From: Dermatophilaceae bacterium
GTDB taxonomy: Bacteria; Actinomycetota; Actinomycetes; Actinomycetales; Dermatophilaceae
NCBI GenBank assembly: GCA_014377705.1
Contig: JACMPC010000250.1
Coordinates: 1-64,000, forward strand
DNA length: 64,000 nucleotides
Direction of reading: 5' to 3'
Shown here: in pieces, positions 1 to 8,233 of the stretch
Numbering within the stretch: the first letter of the stretch is position 1
Layout of the letters: every line of letters starts with the position of its first letter
The notes under the pieces: model-generated
Told to the model about the DNA's origin: nothing
Seen by the model: only the letters and a program-made list of their open reading frames with translations
Database searches by the model: none
Position numbers and translations under genes: made by a program

Positions 1-233
1 CTGCTGACCCCGCACAACCCGCCCGGCCGCGCAGCACCCAGCACCATCTCCAGCTGAGCCGCCACCGCGGCCGCTATCTCAGGGGTAGGACCAGCCGTCG
101 ACCTCACAAAACCACCTACCGGATCGACGACGGCGTCGGCGTCGGCATCGGCGGCCGACTGGGCCGACGGCACCGACTGGGCCGACTGAGCCGACAACAA
201 GGCGGTCGCCATGATGTCTGTCGCTTCCGCCAT
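1..233 (-). CDS. N-terminal fragment of an unidentified protein, cut by the window edge
   Basis: An open frame runs from an ATG at 231-233 (minus strand) to base 1 with no stop, giving 77 residues. The start is supported by a near-perfect Shine-Dalgarno GGAGGTGA about 5 nt upstream. The N-terminus is Ala/Ser/Gln rich with AQS repeats (AQSAQS, then AQSAA), followed by a helical segment ending near EIAAAVAAQLEMVLG. No domain can be named from this fragment. It could be the start of a DUF222/HNH-type protein, common in these actinobacteria, but that is a guess. It would be transcribed leftwards, in the same direction as the decayed restriction locus to its right. Confidence 0.55.
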   Translation of the reverse strand, partial: MAEATDIMATALLSAQSAQSVPSAQSAADADADAVVDPVGGFVRSTAGPTPEIAAAVAAQLEMVLGAARPGGLCGVS

Positions 234-445
234 GCCCGTCACCTCCGATGAACGTCTGGTGCTCCTGATCTCGAACTGATGTGCTAATTGTAGGCGAATT
301 CGCCGACATAGTCCAGCGTTTGGCGTACCGACGCACCACAAAGACTCGGGCTCCCATTGCGAGAAATGCTGGGGCCCGCGCATCGACTCCCGATGCATCG
401 GAAGCGAGTGTGGCGGGTGGTCCGCTTCGTCCTTGGCGCCCAGGT

Positions 446-469
446 CAACGATGAAACGATTCATCGTTG
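446..469. repeat. Perfect 10-bp inverted repeat
   Basis: CAACGATGAA and TTCATCGTTG flank an ACGA loop, giving a perfect 10-bp stem. It lies just beyond the hsdS remnant and about 210 bp before the edge gene. No T-run follows on either strand, so it may be an operator or a processing hairpin rather than an intrinsic terminator. The rest of 234-487 shows nothing I recognise. Confidence 0.5.
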
Positions 470-487
470 CCACCGAGCCGATGCACC

Positions 488-666
488 TCAGCTTCCCATG
501 GCCGTCGCGAAAAGCCCTGACCGCACGCGCCACGCCATGTCAAGCCGCCCAGAAAACGACCGCGATTGCAGAGACGCGAACAGGGAATCGAGCTCCTCAT
601 GGCTAGCGTGATGAACGCGCGCGAGACCTGAACGGCTTCGACGCGCCGAGCGAAGCGCGCCTGCTC
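488..666 (-). pseudogene. hsdS C-terminal remnant (type I restriction specificity subunit)
   Basis: The minus strand reads ARRVEAVQ and then, one frame over, HASHEELDSLFASLQSRSFSG, the C-terminal helix and tail found at the end of many HsdS subunits (typically ...ELDALFASLQHRAFxGEL). Both target-recognition domains and nearly all of the gene are missing. The remnant is joined almost directly to the end of the hsdM remnant, so a deletion fused the last codons of hsdM to the last part of hsdS. HsdS normally gives the methylase and nuclease complex its DNA sequence specificity; this relic cannot. Confidence 0.7.
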
Positions 667-1922
667 GAGGTCCCGCTCGATGTCGACTTCGAGCTTTTCG
701 AGGTCGGCGATGATCTCCCCAGGGTCGTGGTGCTCGGTCTCGTTGTGGACTGCTTCCTTGTAGCGGTTCAAGGACAGGTCGTCTCCCTGGGCGACGATGT
801 CGGCCTTGGGGACGCAGAAGCTCTGGTCGGTCCGCTTGCGCTGCAGCTTTGTGCACTCCCGGTCCGCCCACCGCTCAGGGCAGTCCGGCAGGTTGTTCTT
901 CGCGTGATCGCCCTGGTAGAACTCACCGGACGGCACCGGGCCGAGCTTGTCCTGCGCCAACACGGCGTGCGCTTGTAGTCCAAACTCATCCCGTTGGCCT
1001 GCACGTCGTAGAACCAGACGTTGTCGGTGCCACCGGAGTTGGACTTGGTGAAGAACAGGATGGCGGTCGACACGCCGGCATACGGATTGAAGACACCGGA
1101 CGTAAGCTTGACCACGGCCTTGAGCTGATGTTCCTCCACCAGCATCCGGCGCAGCTCCTTGTGCGCCTTGCTGGACCCGAACAGCACCCCGTCGGCACGA
1201 TGATCGCCGCCTGACCGCCCGGCTTGAACAGGCGCAGGAAGAGCGCCAGGAACAACAGCTCGGTCTTCCTGGTCCTCACGATGGCCAGCAGATCCCTGGC
1301 AGTCGTCTCGAACCGCGGCGACCAGGAACCCCCCGGTGCCGCAAGCCGGGTCACAGACTCGTCTTGCGGGCCGGGGGCTGTCATCTCGACCATCAGCCCG
1401 ATGATGTGCCGCGGAGTCCGGAACTGCCCGTGGACCCGGCAGAGGCGATCTTGCCCAACATGTTCGCCGTTGTTGTCGCGGTCCCGCATCGGGAGGTGGG
1501 ACAGCATGTCGACCGCCTTGACCAAGAGGCCCGCGGTCGGGACCGTGAACCGGGCGCCCTCCATGTGCTGGGAGTACGTCGAGCCGTCGACACCGAGGGT
1601 GCGCAGGAAGAGGAAGACCCGGCTGTCCACGATCTCGAACATCACGGCTGGGTCGAAGTCCTTAAGCTCTGACTCAGCGCAGATCCGACCACGGCCGGCC
1701 CTGCTCGTCGGCCCTGCTCGTCGGCCCCGTCGGGGAAGACCGGCTTCTCGATCGGCTTGCCGGTGCGGTTTGCCTTGTTCTCGGCGAGGGTGTGCAGGTC
1801 GTAGAGCCGCCGGATGAAGAGCAGGTAGGTGATCAGCTCGATGACCTCCAGCGGTTGGAGATGCCCCCGGACCAGAACGCGTCCCAGATGCGGTCGATCT
1901 TGCTTCTCAGCTCTCCAGTCAT
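667..1922 (-). pseudogene. hsdM: hsdM, type I restriction DNA methyltransferase, frameshifted and deleted
   Basis: From an ATG at 1922 the minus strand reads an HsdM N-terminus (ELRSKIDRIWDAFWSGGISN), then in shifting frames [57 protein letters not shown], the SAM-binding motif DPACGTGGF (1321-1352), [55 protein letters not shown] and [20 protein letters not shown]. These follow HsdM order. At least five frameshifts are needed to follow it. Directly after motif I the sequence jumps to the region past the catalytic NPPF motif, so that motif and roughly 100 or more residues are deleted. One frameshift is a 13-bp tandem duplication (1697-1722). No hsdR is visible. Methyltransferase activity is not possible. 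Confidence 0.85.
1697..1722. repeat. 13-bp tandem duplication inside the hsdM remnant
   Basis: GGCCCTGCTCGTC occurs twice head to tail. The unit is not a multiple of three, so it shifts the reading frame after the segment reading PDGADEQGR. Confidence 0.8.
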
Positions 1923-1930
1923 CACGCGGT

Positions 1931-1954
1931 CGGGGTATCGGGGTATCGGGGTAT
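1931..1954. repeat. 8-bp tandem repeat, three copies, upstream of the hsdM remnant
   Basis: CGGGGTAT is repeated three times just upstream of the hsdM start. Between 1923 and 2167 I see no recognisable gene; open frames there look like shadow frames. Confidence 0.75.
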
Positions 1955-2181
1955 CTCGAGGCCGCTCAGACCGCGACCCACCACCCTCTGGCCGGCTCAG
2001 GCTCAGCCTGGTCGGTCGTCATCGGCCACCGCCACGGAGCCGTCCGCGTGCCGCATTCCTCGCCCTCGTCGCCCGACGCCGAGTGCCGGTTGCGGCGGGA
2101 GGGGGCCTGTGCCAACTTCATGGCCAACTCTTGGCGTTGCCCTGGTGACGCAATACGCTCCTCGCAGTAATGTGACCAGAT

Positions 2182-2760
2182 GTGACCGAAGAACAGCCTT
2201 TCAAGGTGGTACGCCGGTATGACGGGTTCGAGCTGCGCCGGTACCCATCCCATGTCGTGGCCGAGGTCACCGTCCGTCTGCCTTTTGAACAGGCCGGAAA
2301 TGAGGCCTTCCGGTCGCTCTTCGGGTATATCAGCGGCCAGAACCGCTCACGGACCTCGGTGCCGATGACTGCCCCGGTGGTCCAGTCGGCCGGCGCCGCC
2401 CAGAAGGTGGCGATGACCGCACCCGTCATACAGCACGAGAGCGATGAAGGCGGGTATGCCGTCGCGTTCGTCCTGCCGGCCTCCCTGACCGCGGCGACCG
2501 CCCCAGCACCGATCGACCCGAAAGTGAGGATCCGCACCGTGCCGCCCAGCCTGGCGGCCGTCGCGCGATACTCCGGACGCTGGTCGCTGGACTCCTACGA
2601 ACACCATTGCTCTGACTTGCTCACAGCGATCGAGGCGGAGGGGCTGAAGGCGGTCGGGACCCCTCGTTTCGCCCGCTTCGACCCGCCGTTCAAGCCCTGG
2701 TTCCTGCGTCGCAACGAGGTCGTCGTCGACGTGGACGAGAGCAGCGGGCCGACGAGCTGA
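2182..2760 (+). CDS. SOUL-family heme-binding protein
   Basis: 192-residue cytoplasmic protein of the SOUL/HBP family, which binds tetrapyrroles; the bacterial role is unclear. Family marks are the N-terminal YDGFELRRYP (about 13-22), the paired PMTAPV (61-66) and MTAPV (78-82) segments, and the C-terminal KPWFLRRNEV. Length is normal for a single SOUL domain. The start chosen is the GTG at 2182; there is no good ribosome site, but a TAATGT box ends 8 nt upstream, so a leaderless transcript is possible. It stands alone between the restriction-locus ruin and an acyltransferase gene. Confidence 0.9.
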   Translation: MTEEQPFKVVRRYDGFELRRYPSHVVAEVTVRLPFEQAGNEAFRSLFGYISGQNRSRTSVPMTAPVVQSAGAAQKVAMTAPVIQHESDEGGYAVAFVLPASLTAATAPAPIDPKVRIRTVPPSLAAVARYSGRWSLDSYEHHCSDLLTAIEAEGLKAVGTPRFARFDPPFKPWFLRRNEVVVDVDESSGPTS

Positions 2761-2796
2761 CCGGCTTTCCAGCCCTCAGAAAGGCGTCGGAGAGGC

Positions 2797-2825
2797 CCCA
2801 GCCCGGTGGTGCGGCCAGGGCTGGG
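2797..2825 (+). terminator. Candidate terminator hairpin after the SOUL gene
   Basis: CCCAGCCC and GGGCTGGG form an 8-bp stem with a GC-rich 13-nt loop, 36 bp after the SOUL stop codon. There is no T-run, as is usual in high-GC genomes. Confidence 0.4.
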
Positions 2826-2951
2826 ACCGGCATCGGGGCATCCGCCGGCTGTGCGTGGTAGACGGTCAGGAGATCCGGAGCGCGATCCTGAAAATCGTGG
2901 CCGCCGCGATTACTCTGGGCCCGTCCGGGTGTCACAGGGAGAGGCCTGATC

Positions 2952-3530
2952 GTGCGCAAGGCATTTGCTCGGCTGACGTTGCGGCTGACCCGCTGGCACA
3001 CGGTGGGCGAGGTCCCCAGCGCCGGCATCCTGGTCGGCGCACCGCACACGTCCAACTGGGACTGGGTCGCCATGCTGCTGCTCATGTGGAGCGGCGGCGT
3101 CCCTCCGCGCGTGCTGATCAAGGCCGAGATCATGCGTACGCCGCTCGGCCCGCTGCTGAGGGCCAACGGCGGTATCTCGCTGGATCGCGACAACCCCGGC
3201 GCCGTGGTGCGTGACCTGCTCGCCGAGGCCGGCAGGGGCGAGCCGTTCCTGCTGATCATCGCCGCCGAGGGCACCCGCAAGAAGCGTGACTACTGGAAGT
3301 CCGGCTTCTACCGCATCGCCCGGCAGAGCGGCCTGCCGATCAGCCTGGGCTTCATCGACGGGCCCACCCACACCCTGGGGTTCGGCCCCTCGTTCATGCC
3401 GTCCGGCGATATCAGGGCCGACATGGACCTGGTTCGCGCCTTCTACGCGGACAAGGGCGGCATCCATCCGGAGCGTCGGACCGAGCCGCGCCTGCGCGAG
3501 GAGGGCTTGGCCACCGACCGACCGACCTGA
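2952..3530 (+). CDS. 1-acyl-sn-glycerol-3-phosphate acyltransferase family protein
   Basis: 192-residue lysophospholipid acyltransferase-like protein (PlsC family), which would transfer an acyl chain to a lysophospholipid or related acceptor at the membrane. The catalytic H-x4-D motif is HTSNWD (His32, Asp37) and the phosphate-binding motif EGTR is at 106-109. It belongs to the short subgroup lacking a long hydrophobic N-terminal anchor. The GTG start at 2952 is preceded by GGGAGAGG. The exact acceptor cannot be read from sequence. It is transcribed alone. Confidence 0.85.
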   Translation: MRKAFARLTLRLTRWHTVGEVPSAGILVGAPHTSNWDWVAMLLLMWSGGVPPRVLIKAEIMRTPLGPLLRANGGISLDRDNPGAVVRDLLAEAGRGEPFLLIIAAEGTRKKRDYWKSGFYRIARQSGLPISLGFIDGPTHTLGFGPSFMPSGDIRADMDLVRAFYADKGGIHPERRTEPRLREEGLATDRPT

Positions 3531-3626
3531 GCACGGCTTCTCGGCCTGCCGTTGGTGGTCGCCGCGGGAGTCGGACTGACGCGGCCTGACACGGAACCTT
3601 GCGGCGGGGGGGTGCGTTGCGACCGT

Positions 3627-3932
3627 ATGAGCCTTACATGCCCGAAATGCAGCAGTGAGATGAAGAGCTACGAGCGGAACAGGATTCTGGTCGACCAGTG
3701 CACCGGCTGTGGTGGGCTGTTCCTGGACAAGGGTGAGCTCGAGCGGCTTTCGGATGCAGAGAACGCCTGGCACGCCGCTCCGGCAGTCACCTCGCCCCCC
3801 GCAGCCCAGCCGCCGCGGTATGACGACAGATCCCACCATGACGACAGGCCACGGTATGACGACCGCCGTGACGGCGGGTCCTACAAGCCCCGCAAGAAGA
3901 AGTCGTTCCTCTCTGACCTCTTTGACGACTGA
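3627..3932 (+). CDS. Small zinc-ribbon (zf-TFIIB type) protein
   Basis: 101 residues. The N-terminal half is a four-cysteine zinc ribbon: CPKC at 5-8 and CTGCGGLFLDKGELERL, the zf-TFIIB signature. The second half is a hydrophilic linker rich in Asp, Arg, Tyr and Pro (three YDD(R/D)-like repeats) ending in a Lys-rich stretch and FLSDLFDD. The ATG at 3627 begins directly before the ribbon; upstream in-frame codons lack family similarity. Function of these proteins is unknown; a nucleic-acid or protein-binding role is plausible. Confidence 0.85.
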   Translation: MSLTCPKCSSEMKSYERNRILVDQCTGCGGLFLDKGELERLSDAENAWHAAPAVTSPPAAQPPRYDDRSHHDDRPRYDDRRDGGSYKPRKKKSFLSDLFDD

Positions 3933-4032
3933 CGCCCTCCCCGACCGCTGACCCCGCAGGCGGCCGGCGGGGGTGGTCGGGCGGCATACGGGCTGAAGGC
4001 CAGGTCGTGCGGTGAGGCACCATGGAGTCCTT

Positions 4033-6552
4033 ATGCTGCTCACCGATCAGATCCCTGCGCCTCCCGAGCCCGATGCCCTGTATGACGCGTTCGAAGCCTG
4101 GGTCGGGCAGCAGGGGATCACGCTGTACCCGGCCCAGGAAGAGGCCGTCATCGAGATCATGACGGGCTCGAACGTGATCCTGTCGACGCCCACCGGCTCG
4201 GGCAAGACCCTGGTGGCGACCGGGGCGCACTTCGCCGCGCTGGCCCAGGGCAAGCGCACCTTCTACACGGCGCCGATCAAGGCCCTGGTGTCCGAGAAGT
4301 TCTTTGCCCTGTGCGACATCTTCGGTGCCGCGAACGTCGGCATGCTGACCGGCGACGCCTCGGTCAACAGCCATGCTCCGATCATCTGCTGCACCGCCGA
4401 GGTGCTGGCCAACATCGCGCTGCGACAGGGGGCCGGAGCCGACATCGGCCAGGTCGTCATGGACGAGTTCCACTTCTATGCCGAACCGGAGCGGGGCTGG
4501 GCCTGGCAGGTGCCGATCCTTGAGCTTCCCCAGGTCCAGTTCATCCTGATGTCGGCGACCCTGGGCGACGTCGAGCGGTTCGAGGCCGACCTGACCCGGC
4601 GCACCGGGCGCACCACGGCCGTGGTGACCTCGGTCGAGCGGCCGGTGCCGTTGAGCTACTCCTATGCCATCACCCCGCTGCACGAGACCCTCGAGGAGCT
4701 GCTGGCCACCCATCAGGCCCCGATCTATGTCGTGCATTTTACCCAGGCGTCGGCCCTCGAGCGGGCTCAGGCGATGATGTCTGTCAACGTCTGCACCCGC
4801 GAGGAGAAGGACGCCATCGCCGTCCTGATCGGCGGGTTCAGGTTCTCCTCCGGCTTCGGCAAGACGCTGTCCAGGTTGGTACGTCACGGGATCGGGGTCC
4901 ACCACGCCGGGATGCTGCCGAAGTATCGTCGCCTCGTCGAACAGCTCGCCCAGGCCGGGCTGCTCAAGGTCATCGCCGGCACCGACACCCTCGGCGTCGG
5001 GATCAACGTGCCGATCCGCACGGTGGTCTTCACCGGGCTGTCCAAGTACGACGGCTCGCGCCAGCGGGTGCTGAAGGCCCGCGAGTTCCACCAGATCGCC
5101 GGTCGCGCCGGACGGGCCGGGTATGACACGTCCGGGTCGGTGGTGGTGCAGGCGCCGGACCACGACGTGGAGAACGCCAAGGCCGTGGCCAAGGCCGGTG
5201 ACGACCCGAAGAAGCTCCGCAAGATCCAGCGCAAGAAGCCCCCGGAGGGTTTCGTCAGCTGGAACAAGGCGACGTTCGAGAGGCTGGTCGACGCCGAACC
5301 CGAGCCGCTGGTCTCGCGGATGCGGGTCAGCCACTCCATGCTGCTCAATGTCATTGAGCGAGAGGGAGATCCGTTCGAGTCGATGCGCCGGCTCCTGCGG
5401 GACAACCATGAGGAGCCGCGCAACCAGGCCAGGTTGTCCCGGCGTGCCATCCAGATCTACCGGACTCTGCTGAGCGCCGGCGTGGTGCAGCGGCTCGAGC
5501 CGCCGGACGAGACCGGTCGCACGATGCGGGTCACCGAGGACCTGCAGTTCGGCTTCGCCCTCAACCAGCCGCTGTCGACCTTCGCGCTCGCGACGTTCGA
5601 CGTGCTGGATCGCGAGTCGCCGACCTACGCCCTGGACGTGGTCTCGATCCTGGAAGCCACCCTGGAGGACCCGCGACCAGTCCTCACGGCGCAGCGGCAC
5701 AAGGCCCGCGGCGAGGCCATCGCGCAGATGAAGGCCGAGGGCATCGAGTACGACGAGCGGATGGAGCTGCTCGACGAGATCACCTGGCCCAAGCCGCTGC
5801 TCGAGCTGCTCGAGGCCACCTATGAGATGTACCGCCAGGGGCACCCGTGGATCGCCGAGACCGAGCTGTCGCCGAAGTCGGTGCTGCGGGACATGTTCGA
5901 GCGGGCGATGACCTTCGGGGAGCTTGTCCAGTTCTACGGCCTGACCCGCTCGGAGGGGATGGTGCTGCGGTACCTGTCGGACGCCTACAAGGCGCTGCGC
6001 CAGACTGTCCCGGACAGCGCCAAGACCGAAGAGCTGACCGACCTGATCGAGTGGATCGGCGAGGTCGTCCGGCAGACCGACTCCAGCCTGCTGGACGAGT
6101 GGGAACAGCTGAGCGACCCCGACGACCCGGGGAATCTCATGGGCGAGATCACGCCGGACTCGCTTGCGGCGCAGCCCAGGCCGATCACCGCCAACGAACG
6201 CGCCTTCCGGGTGCTGGTTCGCAACGCGATGTACCGTCGGGTGGAGCTGGCTGCCCTGCGTCGGTGGATCGACCTCGGCGAGCTGGACCCGGACTTCGGC
6301 GAGGAGGCGTGGGAGGACGGCATACAGGCGTACTTCGAGGATCACGAGTGGTTGGGCACCGGTCCGGATGCCCGCGGCCCGCAGATGCTGCAGATCGCCA
6401 GGGACGACCATGAACGGCTCTGGGCCGTCCGCCAGGTCATCGACGACCCCGCCGGCGACCACGACTGGGCCATCACCGCCACCGTCGACCTGGCGGCCTC
6501 CGACGAGGCCGGCGAAGCCGTCCTCACCGTCACCGCCTTCGAACCCCTCTAG
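4033..6552 (+). CDS. Ski2-like DEAD/DEAH-box helicase with DUF3516
   Basis: 839-residue ATP-dependent helicase, probably acting on RNA. Visible motifs: Walker A TPTGSGKT (52-59), DEFH as the DExH box (144-147), SAT (174-176), and motif VI QIAGRAGRAGYDT (from about 354). The C-terminal half, about 400 residues, is the helical DUF3516 region of actinobacterial helicases and is of normal length. The ATG at 4033 has GGAG five bases upstream, which decides against the upstream GTG at 4012. The long minus-strand frame opposite this gene is an antisense shadow. Cellular role is not established; the Ski2 family suggests RNA turnover or ribosome-linked work. Confidence 0.9.
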   Translation: MLLTDQIPAPPEPDALYDAFEAWVGQQGITLYPAQEEAVIEIMTGSNVILSTPTGSGKTLVATGAHFAALAQGKRTFYTAPIKALVSEKFFALCDIFGAANVGMLTGDASVNSHAPIICCTAEVLANIALRQGAGADIGQVVMDEFHFYAEPERGWAWQVPILELPQVQFILMSATLGDVERFEADLTRRTGRTTAVVTSVERPVPLSYSYAITPLHETLEELLATHQAPIYVVHFTQASALERAQAMMSVNVCTREEKDAIAVLIGGFRFSSGFGKTLSRLVRHGIGVHHAGMLPKYRRLVEQLAQAGLLKVIAGTDTLGVGINVPIRTVVFTGLSKYDGSRQRVLKAREFHQIAGRAGRAGYDTSGSVVVQAPDHDVENAKAVAKAGDDPKKLRKIQRKKPPEGFVSWNKATFERLVDAEPEPLVSRMRVSHSMLLNVIEREGDPFESMRRLLRDNHEEPRNQARLSRRAIQIYRTLLSAGVVQRLEPPDETGRTMRVTEDLQFGFALNQPLSTFALATFDVLDRESPTYALDVVSILEATLEDPRPVLTAQRHKARGEAIAQMKAEGIEYDERMELLDEITWPKPLLELLEATYEMYRQGHPWIAETELSPKSVLRDMFERAMTFGELVQFYGLTRSEGMVLRYLSDAYKALRQTVPDSAKTEELTDLIEWIGEVVRQTDSSLLDEWEQLSDPDDPGNLMGEITPDSLAAQPRPITANERAFRVLVRNAMYRRVELAALRRWIDLGELDPDFGEEAWEDGIQAYFEDHEWLGTGPDARGPQMLQIARDDHERLWAVRQVIDDPAGDHDWAITATVDLAASDEAGEAVLTVTAFEPL

Positions 6553-6639
6553 CTGGCCGTCGTCCCTGCCCACCCGTCGTCCCGGTTGGTCGGAAGCCGG
6601 GCAGGGTCGGTTGGTTCGAAACCATGCGAAAATTGGTGC

Positions 6640-7290
6640 ATGGATCAGAGCAACCAGGGCCGGGCGAACCCCCGGCGACCGGCGTTCTTCGCCCCGGTCT
6701 CGATGGACTCCCGGGGCGGCGCGGAGTCTCTTGACCCGGCGCGGGTCACCGAGGTCGCCCACGAGACCGCCGCGGTCATCGTCCGGACCGGCAGGGCGGC
6801 CCACGATCCCGAGCTCACGTCCAGGCTCGTCGCGCTGGTCGATGACCTCGGGCTCTCCACCATCGCCGAGCTGTGGGCCGCCCGTCCTGCCCGGACCCTG
6901 CCAGGCGCCCTGTGGCGGCTGTATGCCCTGCGCGAATGGGTGCGCCGGGACCCGGTGGGGGCCAGCGCGGACTACGCGGCCGGGATACGGTTCGCCGACG
7001 TTCCGCATGTGGTGGCCGGGGTTGCCGAGCCTCCGGGGCCGGCGGAGCTGCAGGAGCTGACAGATGCCATCCTGACCGGCATCTTCGAGGGCGACCTGGC
7101 GATCGCGCTGCTGCGGGCCTCCGGCTTCTGTCGGGTGGTCTCGGCCGGGCGCGCCCAGCGTGCCAACGACGCAGAGGGGCAGGACCCGCAATGGGGCTCT
7201 GCCCAGACCCGGCGCGCGGCGTCCATGCTGACCACCGCGGATGACCTGGAGACCTGTGCCCGGCTCTGGCGCAACGGCGATCTTCTCTGA
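6640..7290 (+). CDS. Conserved-looking hypothetical protein
   Basis: 216-residue soluble protein I do not recognise. It is rich in Ala, Arg, Leu and Glu and predicted mostly helical. It has the codon pattern of a real gene (high GC at third positions throughout, no stops) and starts at an ATG at 6640 shortly after the helicase gene, in the same direction. No membrane segment, signal peptide or catalytic motif is seen. It may be co-transcribed with the helicase (87-bp gap). Confidence 0.7.
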   Translation: MDQSNQGRANPRRPAFFAPVSMDSRGGAESLDPARVTEVAHETAAVIVRTGRAAHDPELTSRLVALVDDLGLSTIAELWAARPARTLPGALWRLYALREWVRRDPVGASADYAAGIRFADVPHVVAGVAEPPGPAELQELTDAILTGIFEGDLAIALLRASGFCRVVSAGRAQRANDAEGQDPQWGSAQTRRAASMLTTADDLETCARLWRNGDLL

Positions 7291-7449
7291 CGGATTTTCG
7301 CCATGGAGCCCCTGGCGGGGTTACAGTTTTCTTACGTCGGGCCGCGGCAGCCCCGGGTCCCAAATCAAGCCGCTACGAGCGGCCACGTGCCGTGAGGCGC
7401 TCCCGGCCCGACGTCACACACTCACACCCTTTCGGCACGTTACTGCGGG

Positions 7450-7455
7450 TACATT
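7450..7455 (+). promoter_or_regulatory. Candidate -10 box for a leaderless start at 7462
   Basis: TACATT ends exactly 6 nt before the ATG at 7462, the spacing of actinobacterial leaderless promoters; no clear -35. Confidence 0.4.
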
Positions 7456-7461
7456 GGAAAT

Positions 7462-7740
7462 ATGCCTGCCGCTGGATCGCCTGGTCAAGACCCCGATGAC
7501 GCGCTCACCGATGACGCGCTCACCGATGACGCGCTGGAGTCCGAGATCGAGCTGGTCAGCGAGCTGGTGGTGGCGGCGACCTCCAGCGATGGGCCACTGG
7601 GCCAGGATGAGGTGGACGGCATCCTCGGCGTCTCGCCGCGAGAACAGCCGCCTCAAAAACCAGGAGTACCAGGAGTACCAGGAGTACCAGGCGTACCAGC
7701 GGCTGGTGGGCGAGCTGTTCAGCCGCCAACGCCATCGTAA
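7462..7740 (+). CDS. Small acidic ORF preceding the pit remnant, with repeat-altered C-terminus
   Basis: 92 residues from ATG 7462. The centre (ESEIELVSELVVAATSSDGP and GQDEVDGILGV) resembles short acidic proteins sometimes encoded just before pit transporter genes. The N-terminal part carries a 15-bp tandem repeat giving DDALT-DDALT-DDAL. After ILGV the frame enters a 9-bp repeat giving PGVPGVPGVP and then overlaps the pit relic out of frame, so the present C-terminus is probably not ancestral. Whether it is still translated is uncertain. Confidence 0.45.
   Translation: MPAAGSPGQDPDDALTDDALTDDALESEIELVSELVVAATSSDGPLGQDEVDGILGVSPREQPPQKPGVPGVPGVPGVPAAGGRAVQPPTPS
7494..7538. repeat. 15-bp tandem repeat, three copies
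   Basis: CGATGACGCGCTCAC repeats twice perfectly and once with a changed end; in frame it encodes DDALT units. Confidence 0.85.
7661..7696. repeat. 9-bp tandem repeat, four copies
   Basis: CAGGAGTAC three times followed by CAGGCGTAC. Depending on frame it reads GVP, QEY or RST-like triplets. Confidence 0.85.
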
Positions 7741-8017
7741 CCTCGGTCTCGACCCGGGTGCTGACGCCGCGGATCGCCCTGCTGATGGCCGCGTTCTTCA
7801 ACTTTGGCGGGGCTTTCATCGGCACCAAGATCGCCAGCCCTTCGGCAGTGGTCTCATCGCCCATCCCTCCGGCACCTTCAGCCTGAACATCATCGCCTCG
7901 GCCCTGGTCGGAGCCACCACCTGGAACCTGCTGACCTGGTGGAAGGGTCTGCTGTTCTCGTCCTCCCACGCGCTGTTCGGCGCCCTGCCACAGAACGACC
8001 GCCTCTGCCATATGTAG
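7725..8017 (+). pseudogene. Inorganic phosphate transporter (PitA/PiT family) remnant
   Basis: The plus strand reads ANAIVTSVSTRVLTPRIALL then MAAFFNFGGAFIGTKIA, and after a frameshift near 7840 it continues GLIAHPSGTFSLNIIASALVGATTWNLLTWW and LLFSSSHALFGAL. This is the order of PiT-family phosphate permeases. The N-terminus including the usual FDYTNGFHD-type segment is gone, and nothing recognisable remains after SSSHALFGAL, so more than half the permease is lost. The bases 8018-8233, up to pstB, hold no feature I can identify. The relic points toward the intact pst operon on the opposite strand. Confidence 0.8.
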
Positions 8018-8233
8018 CCAAACGTCCCGCGGCAGCGCCGGGCTGGCGTACTGCCGCTCCTGAGGCAGCGGTGCGGCGCAGCCGATGCAGGCAGCATGGT
8101 GCAGCGGCCCGCCAGCCGTGGACTGGACCCCCGGTGGCGATCTGGTGGGCTTCATGCCCACGGCCACTTTCGCGTCGCGGGTGACGATCGGCTGCCCGGC
8201 CTGAGACGCGAACCCGCCTGAAACGAGCGAGGG

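Noticed and set aside
3787-7191. 1134-residue open frame on the minus strand opposite the helicase gene
   Set aside because: It mirrors codon bias of the real plus-strand genes (high third-position GC keeps the antisense frame open), crosses two genes, and its translation is Arg/Gly/Pro/His-rich with no domain.
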